NCBI RefSeq assembly: GCF_036689865.1
Contig: NZ_JBAHUQ010000041.1
Location: 1 to 36,888, forward strand
Direction of reading: 5' to 3'
Length of the DNA stretch: 36,888 bases
Origin: Magnetococcus sp. PR-3
Lineage (GTDB): Bacteria > Pseudomonadota > Magnetococcia > Magnetococcales > Magnetococcaceae
This document shows, in pieces, positions 1 through 7,880 of this stretch. Below the pieces are notes generated by a model. It did not search any database and was not told the DNA's origin. It saw only the letters and a program-made list of their open reading frames with translations. How positions within the stretch are numbered: the stretch's first letter is position 1; every line of letters begins with the position of its first letter. The position numbers and the translations under genes were made by a program.

Positions 1-151
1 GGGTGTGCCGCCGTGGTTTTAGGCGACGCCTTGCCATGACTGGCTTGGGGTAACGCTGATGGCGTTGCAGGGTCCCGTCACCGGATCATCGTGTGCGACA
101 GGGTGGGCCGCCGTGGTTTTAGGCGACGCCTTGCCATGACTGGCTTGGGGT
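1..151. repeat. Two copies of a 51-bp direct repeat, 100 bp apart
   Basis: Positions 1-51 and 101-151 are identical except for one base (T at 6, G at 106). The copies are exactly 100 bp apart, separated by a 49-bp unique spacer, and the second ends just past the 3' end of the minus-strand gene that stops at 174. The array may continue to the left of the window. No reading frame runs through both copies in a convincing way. It may be part of a dispersed or tandem intergenic repeat family; which one I cannot say. Confidence 0.8.
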
Positions 152-173
152 CACTTTTCTGTCGCGCTTTACG

Positions 174-2147
174 CTACGCTTCGTTGGGGTCTGCTTTAAT
201 ATCTCCGCTGCTGTCGCGCTGGTCGGTGAGCAGCTCTTCATGGACTTCCCGGATCAGAATATCGGCATTCCATGGGTCAAAGGGCACCATCTTTTTTAGG
301 GCAGGGTCTGGGCGCATAAAGATGGTACCAACCTCATTGAGCATGGCCGCAGAGAATGAAAAAGAGGAGTTGGAGGTCACCAAAATATCCGCTTGTGTCT
401 GCACATAGTAGTCGATGAAATAGCCCACCCCCTGTACACCAATACCCAGATCTTCGGCGGTTTTAGGGTTATACGCGTCAAAGGCACCGATCACCTGTTC
501 AATATCATCACTGGCAATAAACAGCACCGGGTTGTGCAGCCGTGGCCAAAGCTCCTCCAAAACCTGGAGATACCAGGCCTCTGGGGTGATGAAAAAATAG
601 CTGTAGCCATAATCCCCCCGGCGTAGGTGCAACGTCACCAGGGTGTGTTCTTCGGTGCCAAATAGTTTTTCCAGCGCCGTGTCCATGCCCTGTTTAAGCG
701 AGGGCTTGGGGGTGAAAATACGGCGGAACAGCGCCTTGTGGGGGCGTAGCTCGCGGCTATGGGGTTGAAAATAGCCCCAAAGGTCAAAATCCCGCAGGTG
801 GGGCATGTCGCTCTCAAGAAATTCCATCATCCCCAGTGGGGAGGCCATGCAGGTGATATCTTTCACCAGTTGATACTTACCGGTGGGGCGTCGGTTGCGG
901 ATATTAAACAGGGCCTCACCTACCCAAGGTGGGGTTTCGATCACGGCATCCTGGGCTTTGGCCATGACCTCCAACGCTAAGTATTGGAACAGCTGGTTGG
1001 CGTAGCGGCCGTTGGCCCCTAGCGTGCTCATGGCGATACGCCGACGCCGTTGGTAAAGGGCGTACCCCTGCTGGTTGCCTTGTTCGGCAACCCGGCGAAA
1101 ACCGGCCTCTTCCAGCAGATCATCCACCTGGGGGCAGGTGGCTTGTGGTCCAAAAAAGTGTACCGCCACCAACACCGCCTCAAAGTGGGGTAGGTTGGCC
1201 TCAACCCCCTTTAAAATATCCAGTTCGGTGCCGTTGCTTTGGATCATCAACAGGTTATAGGGGTTGATCTGTAACCGGTTGGAGAGCATCAACTGGGGCA
1301 GGGTGGTGGCTTGGCACGGGGTGCCACCTGGCTGGGCCGTATAACGGTTGTGCTGGGGGTCCCAATAGCCGCGCTCTTGGTGCTGGCTAAGGATCGCGGG
1401 TTGGGTCACCACCTGGGGGTTGTGGGCAAAGCGCTGCTGTAACTGTTGATAGCGGGGCCCGTGGCCCTCCACCAACAGCGCGTGCTCAAAACCGGCTTGT
1501 TGAAAGGGGGGGTAGATCGCCCCATCACCCGCGCCAATGAGAATAACCCCTTTGGGGGACAGCGCGTGCTGTTTTAAAAGCTCAGAGGGTGGCCCCCCAT
1601 TGGGGTGCGGCTGTTGTTGCTGAGCCATGGCCCGTGTGGTCATAAGAAACAGTGTGCCTTGGGGGGGGCTCTCTTGGGCCAGCGGGGTCAGGGTGCCACT
1701 GGGGGCGTGAAAGGGGTGATAACCCTGTTGGTGCCACAGCGGTTGCAATAACTGCCCGTGTTCGGTGCTGAGGGGGGGCAGAATTTCCATGCACTGCACC
1801 ATGCGCCGACCCAGCAGGGGGGAAGGGTCCTGGCTAAAGAGCTGACAGGCATGGGCGGCGGGCAGTCGCAAATGGTCGATCTGCGTAAGCCCGGCTTGCT
1901 GGACATAATCGGTTAATGAAAAGCTGCTGTGGTCGAGCAGATAGGGGATGAGGGTGATCTGCCCCTGGCTAATCTCCTGGGCCAGGGCGGTTTGGGCCAG
2001 GAACCAACGGTTGGGATGTATAAACAGATGTAGGTGGCCCCGTGCTGGGGGCAGCAGCCATGTGGGCTGACCATGATCGTCCATCACATCCATCATCACG
2101 GCATGATCAGGTTGCTTAGGTCGATCAGAGGGGTGAGATTGATGCAC
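174..2147 (-). CDS. FkbM-type methyltransferase fused to GT11-like (alpha-1,2-fucosyltransferase-like) glycosyltransferase
   Basis: This 657-residue protein appears to have two halves. Residues about 195-366 resemble an FkbM-family SAM methyltransferase: a glycine-rich VILIGAGDGA strand at 201-210 and the family's closing part around LLMIQSNGTELDILKG (299-314). Residues about 373-635 look like glycosyltransferase family 11: LGANGRYANQLFQYLAL at 376-392, the HLRRGDY signature at 507-513 that in GT11 binds the GDP-sugar, and VTSNSSFSFSAAML at 590-603. The first 190 residues are not recognised. No signal peptide or membrane segment is apparent, so it is probably cytosolic and acts on a glycan or lipid-linked sugar. 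It lies at the end of a minus-strand glycan gene cluster, which fits the role. The donor sugar (GDP-fucose or another) cannot be read from the sequence. The start used gives a normal N-terminus, but a later start is possible. Confidence 0.75.
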   Translation of the reverse strand: MHQSHPSDRPKQPDHAVMMDVMDDHGQPTWLLPPARGHLHLFIHPNRWFLAQTALAQEISQGQITLIPYLLDHSSFSLTDYVQQAGLTQIDHLRLPAAHACQLFSQDPSPLLGRRMVQCMEILPPLSTEHGQLLQPLWHQQGYHPFHAPSGTLTPLAQESPPQGTLFLMTTRAMAQQQQPHPNGGPPSELLKQHALSPKGVILIGAGDGAIYPPFQQAGFEHALLVEGHGPRYQQLQQRFAHNPQVVTQPAILSQHQERGYWDPQHNRYTAQPGGTPCQATTLPQLMLSNRLQINPYNLLMIQSNGTELDILKGVEANLPHFEAVLVAVHFFGPQATCPQVDDLLEEAGFRRVAEQGNQQGYALYQRRRRIAMSTLGANGRYANQLFQYLALEVMAKAQDAVIETPPWVGEALFNIRNRRPTGKYQLVKDITCMASPLGMMEFLESDMPHLRDFDLWGYFQPHSRELRPHKALFRRIFTPKPSLKQGMDTALEKLFGTEEHTLVTLHLRRGDYGYSYFFITPEAWYLQVLEELWPRLHNPVLFIASDDIEQVIGAFDAYNPKTAEDLGIGVQGVGYFIDYYVQTQADILVTSNSSFSFSAAMLNEVGTIFMRPDPALKKMVPFDPWNADILIREVHEELLTDQRDSSGDIKADPNEA

Positions 2148-2240
2148 CGTTAAACCCTTCTCGCATGGTAGAAACGAAAGCAGGGGTGCATCATAGGCTA
2201 AACCGGGCAGGGGATAAAGCGTCGCTTACCGCTGGCCCCC

Positions 2241-2633
2241 TTAGGGCAGGTCATATTTGGCGTTTTGCTGACAGTGGGATGTCTGCTGTAGTGCCTTGAA
2301 ATGGCCAGGAAGCGGGGCGTTTTGGGCATTCAATCGATCAATTTGTACCCTTAACTGGCGGCACCATTGGCTGCCGTGCTGCTTTTGAAAGTTTTTGGCC
2401 CGTAAACGGGCGATCTCTTGCTGGTAGAGCTGTTGGCAGACGTCCGAGTGGATCTGGTTTTGGGAGAGCACCTGACCGGAGCCTCCACCCAGTGGCCCAC
2501 CAGGTTGTAGACAGTATTTGCGTACCGCAGGATCAACGGAGATTAAGGCATCCCCCGACGTGGCGTTGGCATGGAACAGGCCCACCCAAACACTCCCCAA
2601 AAGTAACAGGGCTATCCGTGAAATATGTTTCAT
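2241..2633 (-). CDS. Small secreted cysteine-containing protein, function unknown
   Basis: About 130 residues. The ATG at 2633 is preferred over an upstream TTG because it begins a classic signal peptide: MKHIS, then a hydrophobic run (IALLLLGSVWVGLF) and a probable cleavage site near HANATSG. The mature part is polar, glutamine-rich and carries four cysteines (in KYCLQP, DVCQQ, WCRQL and HCQQN), so it probably folds in the periplasm with disulfides. The middle (QQLYQQEIARLRAKNFQKQHG region) looks helical. I do not recognise a family. It is followed downstream by the FkbM/GT11 gene, 93 bases away, and is preceded by a 686-base gene-free stretch that probably holds its promoter, including an AT-rich segment at 2690-2760. 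Confidence 0.6.
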   Translation of the reverse strand: MKHISRIALLLLGSVWVGLFHANATSGDALISVDPAVRKYCLQPGGPLGGGSGQVLSQNQIHSDVCQQLYQQEIARLRAKNFQKQHGSQWCRQLRVQIDRLNAQNAPLPGHFKALQQTSHCQQNAKYDLP

Positions 2634-3319
2634 TATAGAACCTAAAAGGGCAAAAAAGCCCATTCCTGCCAATGTGCGAAAATTGGATATACAGCTATAT
2701 TCTTTGAGACAAATATAACAAATATACTCTTGTTTTGCGAGAATAATTAGAGTGTTTCTGTTTTGTTTTTTTGCAGGATGTCCATGCTAGGGTCGTGACC
2801 GGGTGGTCATTGCGGCTAAAGGGGCGGGTTGATGAGGGGGCACATCAGCCGAGTATGGTCTGCCCATAATAGGTTTTTCTTGTAAAATATTAGTTGTGTA
2901 ATGAATGGCCTGCCATGGTGGGCAGAGCGCTTAGGGTATCCAGCAAGTGTGACCGGGGGGGAAACTCTGCATCGGGGTGTTCATCTCTCCACGATGTTGA
3001 GGGGGAGATGGGCAGGTTGTTCAAGGGTGGCGATGCAGGGTTTTGGTCCTGAAACAGGGTGTGCCCCCGAAGTTTCCCCCCTGCTCACGCCTGGGGTATC
3101 TAGAGTGTTCCCGTGCTCCCTTTGTCCAACGATTCTGCTGTACAGGGGGGGGGCTGCCACGCCATGTTTGGGTGCCGCCTTGTGCGCTGAATAACGCATG
3201 ATCGCTCGGCCAAGCTAGGGTATACGGGTGTTCAAAGGGGCAGGGTCGGTGTTCGGGTAGGCAAAGGATTAGGGCAATCAAGGGTGTCCCCGTTCCGGTG
3301 GGCAGGGTGGCCGAGGGGG
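2634..3319. other. Gene-free stretch between secreted protein and RmlD-like gene
   Basis: No convincing coding region; the short frames here have no recognisable product. An AT-rich block at about 2690-2760 sits upstream of the minus-strand secreted-protein gene and probably contains its promoter. A pair of inverted 11-bp segments, GGGGGGAAACT near 2956-2966 and AGTTTCCCCCC at 3071-3081, frames about 100 bases; its meaning is unknown. Confidence 0.5.
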
Positions 3320-4222
3320 CTATGGGTTGCTTTGGTGTTGGAGTAGGGCGCTAACCAGATCTTCACACCCCTGTGCTGGGGTGCGGGGGGTTAGGGGGAG
3401 GGTGGCCAGCAGTTTGTCGATCTGGGTTGAGATATCGATGGGCCAAGGTTCGGAAAAACCAAAATCGTTGATCAGGCAAGTGGTGATGTCCCAGCTGGGC
3501 AGGGGGCCAAGGCGTGCTTCATAGGCCTTTTTAAGCTGTAACATCAGCTCATAGCGGTTGACCGAGGTGGGGCCGCACAGATGATATAACCCCCGGTGTT
3601 GCCCCGCCATTAACTGCACCATAGCCTCAACCGCGTCGGCCACATGGATGGGGTTAAAGCGCTGATCGGTGGCACAGGTTATGGCCTGGCCCTGTTGCCA
3701 TGCTTTGGCCCAGGCCGAGAGTAGGGTGCCATCTTCAGGGTCGCTGCTGTAGGTTTTAGAGAGCCGTACAGTGGTGTGCAGTTCCGGCATGTGCGCCTGG
3801 AGATAACACTCCACTTCCCGCTTTTGCTTGCCATAGGTGACCAGCGGGGTGGGCTGATGCTGTTCATTATAGGGGGCGTTCTCACCATCAAACACCGCAT
3901 CGCTGGAGCTAAACAGCAGGGGGGTTTGATGCTGCTGGCACCAACGGGCAATGGCCAAGACCGCATCCACATTAATGGCGTGAGCACGGGCGGGATCTTC
4001 GGCACAGGCCACCAAGCTGCTCATGGCCATGAGCACATAGATATGCTCAAAGGGGCCGTGCTGATCCAAAAACAGCGCAGGGTCGGTGGTGGTGGGGTCA
4101 AAGGCAACCCCGCCAGCAAAGGGGGTGTGGGCATAGGTGCCCACGCAGCGTTCAGCACCCAAGCGCCGATAGAGCTGTTGGCCGATAAAACCCGATGCAC
4201 CTATGATGAGAGAACGTGCCAT
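3320..4222 (-). CDS. RmlD-like NAD(P)-dependent sugar reductase/epimerase (extended SDR)
   Basis: A 300-residue short-chain dehydrogenase of the RmlD (dTDP-4-dehydrorhamnose reductase) type. The Rossmann motif GASGFIG is at 8-14, the serine-rich strand FSSSDAVFDG at 104-113 and the catalytic YGKQK (Tyr130, Lys134) follows at the usual spacing. The closing region with the HVADAVEAM and GLYHLCG segments is typical of RmlD and of the related MAT2B group. Members reduce a keto-sugar on a nucleotide carrier in the cytosol. It lies 117 bases downstream of the methyltransferase gene in the same orientation, so it may be transcribed with the sugar operon or from its own promoter. The exact substrate is not visible. 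Length is normal for the family. Confidence 0.82.
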   Translation of the reverse strand: MARSLIIGASGFIGQQLYRRLGAERCVGTYAHTPFAGGVAFDPTTTDPALFLDQHGPFEHIYVLMAMSSLVACAEDPARAHAINVDAVLAIARWCQQHQTPLLFSSSDAVFDGENAPYNEQHQPTPLVTYGKQKREVECYLQAHMPELHTTVRLSKTYSSDPEDGTLLSAWAKAWQQGQAITCATDQRFNPIHVADAVEAMVQLMAGQHRGLYHLCGPTSVNRYELMLQLKKAYEARLGPLPSWDITTCLINDFGFSEPWPIDISTQIDKLLATLPLTPRTPAQGCEDLVSALLQHQSNP

Positions 4223-4339
4223 AAACCTAAAATAATCTATCCATAACCGTAACGTGTATGCCCCAAAGCAACAGGGGGACAGTTTCTTTATCGACCAGCA
4301 GGCCGGTAAGGATGAGAACTCTGTGTGGCGCTGCTGACC

Positions 4340-5005
4340 TTACTCAAAAAAAATAAAGTCCCAATCGCCCTGATAGCCGCATTGATTATAGAGCCACACC
4401 CACTCATCGGGGGAAAAAAAGGTTTCGCAGGTCAACTGCCAGTAGAGCAGGTTGACCTTCTCCTGGTCGTTGCGGTAGGACTCGACACAGATCAACTTAT
4501 TGCCCCCTTTGCCCACCCGTTCAATCTCCCGGATGGATTGATCCAGCTCCGGCAGTTGCAGGTTGTGCAAGGTGGTGTTGGAGAAGACCAGATCAAAGCT
4601 GTCATCCTCAAAAGGGAGCTTTTTGGCGTGGCCCAGAATAATCTGCTCTTTCACCTCTTCTTTGGCATGCGCAAGGGCGTAGGGGGAGATGTCGATACCC
4701 ACCACCTCAATACCCGGCACCGCCTGGGTGAGCTCATACATTAAAAACCCTTTGCCACACCCCACATCCAACACCCGGTCACCGGCCTTTAGCCCATAGT
4801 GCTTGGCCAGGTTTTGGGCCAGTTTTAGCCAGCGACCATCGTAGTGGTAGCCGCCGTAACCATACTGGCGGGGCCCGTCCCAGTACTCATATCCCCACTG
4901 CCGGGCCATGCGGGTACACTCGGCCTTGTCATGCTCCAACACCCGCTGTACATAGTCCCGCTTGGTGCGGTTGTGATACTCAGAAAGAAAGTCCAAACGG
5001 GCCAT
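4340..5005 (-). CDS. Class I SAM-dependent methyltransferase
   Basis: A 221-residue type-11-like methyltransferase. The SAM-binding loop VLDVGCGKG is at 78-86, the acidic residue after strand 2 is Asp105 in VVGIDISPYA, and the later FDLVFSNTTLHNL strand (about residues 136-148) completes the fold. The open frame extends upstream to 5251, but that part overlaps the radical SAM gene; the ATG at 5005 has a strong AGGAG ribosome site, so I use it. It is the last gene of the tight operon, 10 bases after the radical SAM gene. In this setting it may O-, N- or C-methylate the sugar product or a linked lipid; the acceptor is not evident. No membrane segment is seen. Confidence 0.85.
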   Translation of the reverse strand: MARLDFLSEYHNRTKRDYVQRVLEHDKAECTRMARQWGYEYWDGPRQYGYGGYHYDGRWLKLAQNLAKHYGLKAGDRVLDVGCGKGFLMYELTQAVPGIEVVGIDISPYALAHAKEEVKEQIILGHAKKLPFEDDSFDLVFSNTTLHNLQLPELDQSIREIERVGKGGNKLICVESYRNDQEKVNLLYWQLTCETFFSPDEWVWLYNQCGYQGDWDFIFFE

Positions 5006-5015
5006 GGGGGGCTCC

Positions 5016-6080
5016 TTATACAAATAGACCGTGGTCGGGGTCGAGATTAAGATAGTCCAAAATGGCCAGATTTTTGGTGTGGCTGACGCAGTGATGGTTG
5101 CAGTTCTGGGAGGGATCGAAGGCAAACATACGTTGGCGGTTTTCCTCCGAGAACCAAAAATCCTTAAACCGGCGTCCCTCAATAGAGCCCAACTGTCCCA
5201 GGTCGGTATAGGCTTTGTCCTGACAGGTGTAGACCCGCTGGTCGGCACCAATTACCGTTAAAAATTGCAAAAAAGGACAGCTGTTGTAGGGTTTATCAAA
5301 CCGCTCTTCCAGCTCATGGTAGTAGTCGATCACCCCAAAATCATCGGTGGCCAGGGTTTTGGCCTGGGCAATTTGAGCGTTCACCGTGGGCATGAGCGGG
5401 CGGTGGTAGGCGTTGTTCTCGGCCCCGCTGTTGGCGATGACGGTACCGGAGAGTTTGACATGGTTAACCCCAGCCTCCTTAAACAGCTTAACCGCATCAT
5501 AAAGATGTTCGGCGTTGTCTTTGGTGACGATAAAGCTAATGCCCAAGACGCAGCGGCTGTTGCGGGCGGTGAAGTTACGAATGTTCTGCAACACCCGATC
5601 AAACTCATCCGCCTTAACCCCACGGGCCTTGACGTAGCTGGGGCCATCCCAGGCGTCAATGGAGATGCGGATCCAGGTGGCATGGTTGGCAAAGGCATCC
5701 GCCATGCGTCCCTTAAGGTTCACCCCGTTGGTCAGGGAGGCCACGCGAATGCCCCCTTTGGCCAGTTTTTCCACAATATCCGGCAGCGGTTTGTAGACTA
5801 AGGGTTCCCCCCCACCAGAAAAGGTGACAGCTTTAACCCCCATCTCAATACAGTCATCGGCGATCTCATGCATCTTCGCTTCGGGGATGACATCCCGCTC
5901 CACCATATTCTCCCCCAGTTGCAGGTGGCTGACCTTATAGGCGCAGTACCAGCAGTCCTGGTTGCAGATGTTGGTGGGTTTGATGCGGATATGCACCGGT
6001 GCCTCAACCCGTTTCTCCTGCAACGCTTGCAGGTGGGATTGAAAGCGTAAAAATTTTAAATGGCTGTAGAGCTTGGCCAT
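5016..6080 (-). CDS. Radical SAM enzyme with SPASM-like C-terminus
   Basis: 354 residues. The [4Fe-4S]/SAM motif CNQDCWYC gives Cys39, Cys43 and Cys46, and the SAM-contacting GGGEP is at 89-93. The last third contains further cysteines (SCPFLQF, VYTCQDK, NCNHHC) arranged like an auxiliary-cluster SPASM or twitch region. Such enzymes start a radical reaction from SAM cleavage in the cytosol. It is flanked by the transketolase half-gene (12 bases upstream) and the methyltransferase (10 bases downstream), so co-expression is almost certain. A role in dehydration, epimerisation or carbon-carbon chemistry on the activated sugar is possible. That is inference from context; SPASM proteins more often modify peptides, and no small peptide gene is seen here. 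Confidence 0.82.
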   Translation of the reverse strand: MAKLYSHLKFLRFQSHLQALQEKRVEAPVHIRIKPTNICNQDCWYCAYKVSHLQLGENMVERDVIPEAKMHEIADDCIEMGVKAVTFSGGGEPLVYKPLPDIVEKLAKGGIRVASLTNGVNLKGRMADAFANHATWIRISIDAWDGPSYVKARGVKADEFDRVLQNIRNFTARNSRCVLGISFIVTKDNAEHLYDAVKLFKEAGVNHVKLSGTVIANSGAENNAYHRPLMPTVNAQIAQAKTLATDDFGVIDYYHELEERFDKPYNSCPFLQFLTVIGADQRVYTCQDKAYTDLGQLGSIEGRRFKDFWFSEENRQRMFAFDPSQNCNHHCVSHTKNLAILDYLNLDPDHGLFV

Positions 6081-6092
6081 GATTGGGTTTCC

Positions 6093-7019
6093 TTAAACAA
6101 AGGCCTCTTTAATGGTGCGCTGAATATCCACCACATCCACCCCAGCTTTGGCAATTTGCTGGTTTTGGCTGCCATACCCTTCACAAAAGGCATCGGCAAA
6201 GGCCAGGGTGCGTAGGCGGGGGCCGTTCTCCAGGGCATCGGTGGTGGCCAACAGGTGCGCCACGGCACTACCCAGACCCCCGGTCAGGCTGTGCTCCTCC
6301 ACGGTAACCACCAGGCGTTTGCCCACTGCCGATTGCAAGATCGCCTGTTCATCCAAGGGTTTGATGGTGTGCATGTTCAGCACTGTACACTCAATACCCT
6401 CTTCACGCAGCGCCTCTGCCGCGGTCAGGGCGCGGTGTACCATAATGCCGTAGGTCACGATCACTACATCCCGTCCCTCCACCAGGGGAATGGCACGGCC
6501 AATGGCCACCGGTTTGTCGGGTTGGGAGACCACCGGATCCCCCCCTTTGGCCAGACGAATGTAGATGGGACCGGGCCAGCCCAGGGTGAGGGGCATTAAG
6601 CGTTTCATCTCTTCGGCATCACACGGGGCGATCACCGTCATGTTGGGGATGGCACGCATAAGGGCGACATCCTCCAAGGTGGTGTGGGTGGGCCCCAGGG
6701 GGGCGTATACCATGCCGCCACCATTGCCGATCAGACGCACCGGTAGCTTGTGTAAGGCCACATCAATGGTCACCTGCTCCAGGCACCGACGGGTTAAAAA
6801 GGTGGCAATGGTGTTGACGTAGGGGATATACCCTTCCAGCGCCATGCCAGCCGCCACCCCGATCAGGTTTTGCTCGGCAATGCCCTCCATAAAAAACTGC
6901 TCGGGGCAGCCTTCACGCATGGCATCCAGGGTGCCAGCGCCCAGGTCGGAACCAACAAACAGTACCCGGTCATCCTGCTCGGCCAGGGCGTGGACTTCAT
7001 TCAAACAACTGCGTCGCAT
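6093..7019 (-). CDS. Transketolase, C-terminal (pyrimidine-binding) subunit
   Basis: 308 residues equal to the second half of a transketolase: the pyrimidine-binding domain with the EGIAEQN segment (Glu49 is the expected residue that activates thiamine diphosphate) and the C-terminal domain from about residue 190. It follows the N-terminal half-gene 21 bases away; the two must assemble to give an active site. Split transketolases of about 280 plus 310 residues occur in archaea and in some bacterial secondary-metabolism or glycan clusters. They move two-carbon ketol units between sugar phosphates. The location inside a sugar-nucleotide operon rather than beside pentose-phosphate genes suggests a dedicated function. 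No membrane or export signal. Confidence 0.9.
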   Translation of the reverse strand: MRRSCLNEVHALAEQDDRVLFVGSDLGAGTLDAMREGCPEQFFMEGIAEQNLIGVAAGMALEGYIPYVNTIATFLTRRCLEQVTIDVALHKLPVRLIGNGGGMVYAPLGPTHTTLEDVALMRAIPNMTVIAPCDAEEMKRLMPLTLGWPGPIYIRLAKGGDPVVSQPDKPVAIGRAIPLVEGRDVVIVTYGIMVHRALTAAEALREEGIECTVLNMHTIKPLDEQAILQSAVGKRLVVTVEEHSLTGGLGSAVAHLLATTDALENGPRLRTLAFADAFCEGYGSQNQQIAKAGVDVVDIQRTIKEAFV

Positions 7020-7040
7020 GAGGCTATTCCTGTCACTTAC

Positions 7041-7874
7041 TTAGGCGAGGGCTTGATAAAGCAGTTCCATCTCTTCGGGCTTGAGATAGGATTTATGGTG
7101 CCAGGTGGGGTTGTCTTCGGCTTCGGGAATACCCTTGCCTTTAACCGTATGGGCAATCACCGCATTGGGTTGGCTGGGGTCCAGGTTATTCAGGGTGTGC
7201 TGAAGGGCCGCCACATCGTGGCCATCCACCTCATGCACCGCAAAGCCAAAGGCAAGCCATTTGTGGGTCAGGGGCTCTAGCCCTTGCACCGCGCTGACTG
7301 GGCCGTAGGACTGCAACTTGTTGTAGTCGATGATCGCCACCAGGTTGTTGAGCTGGTGCTTGGCAGCATACATGGCCGCTTCCCACACCGAGCCTTCATC
7401 AATCTCCCCATCGCCCATGAGGGTAAAAACCCGCCAGCTAGACCCTTTAAGCTTGGCCGCTTTGGCCATGCCCGCGCCGATAGAAAGCCCGTGTCCCAGC
7501 GCCCCAGTGGAGGCCTCGACCCCGGGCAGTACAAAGCGCTCAGGGTGGCCCCCAAGGCGGCTGTTTAGTCCACAAAAGCCATCCAGCTCGGCGGTGGGAA
7601 AAAAGCCCTTATCCGCCAAAATCGCATAGAGTGCCAGACAGCCGTGCCCTTTGGAGAGGATGCAACGGTCCCGCTCGGCCCACTGGGGGTTGGCGGGGTC
7701 GGTCTGTAAAATATCATCATAAAGAACCCGCAAAATCTCCATGAGTGACATGGCAGAACCGGGGTGGCCACGCCCCCCTTTATCCAGGGCGCGAAGCACC
7801 AGACGGCGCAGGTGACGGGCGCGGTCGTCCAGCGCTGGGGTGTTGAATGTGGGGCGTTCAATCTGGGCACGCAT
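7041..7874 (-). CDS. Transketolase, N-terminal (thiamine diphosphate-binding) subunit
   Basis: 277 residues matching the first domain of transketolase. GGRGHPGSAMS (33-43) and SKGHGCLALYAIL (74-86) supply substrate and cofactor histidines, and the thiamine diphosphate/metal motif runs from GDGE at 154-157 to Asn185 in IIDYN. The protein stops where the first domain of a full transketolase ends, and the partner subunit is encoded just downstream. It starts 6 bases after the stop of the APH-type kinase gene in the direction of transcription is reversed: the kinase gene lies upstream and this one follows it, so translation is likely coupled. The substrate cannot be told from sequence; a ketose phosphate made for the sugar-nucleotide pathway is the likely product. 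Confidence 0.9.
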   Translation of the reverse strand: MRAQIERPTFNTPALDDRARHLRRLVLRALDKGGRGHPGSAMSLMEILRVLYDDILQTDPANPQWAERDRCILSKGHGCLALYAILADKGFFPTAELDGFCGLNSRLGGHPERFVLPGVEASTGALGHGLSIGAGMAKAAKLKGSSWRVFTLMGDGEIDEGSVWEAAMYAAKHQLNNLVAIIDYNKLQSYGPVSAVQGLEPLTHKWLAFGFAVHEVDGHDVAALQHTLNNLDPSQPNAVIAHTVKGKGIPEAEDNPTWHHKSYLKPEEMELLYQALA

Positions 7875-7880
7875 AAGAGA

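Noticed and set aside
1..151. CRISPR array
   Set aside because: Only two copies, 51-bp unit, a 49-bp spacer and no cas genes in the window.
2901..3194. 97-residue plus-strand frame in the 2634-3319 gap
   Set aside because: No domain, no ribosome site and an overlapping frame on the other strand; typical of GC-rich non-coding DNA.
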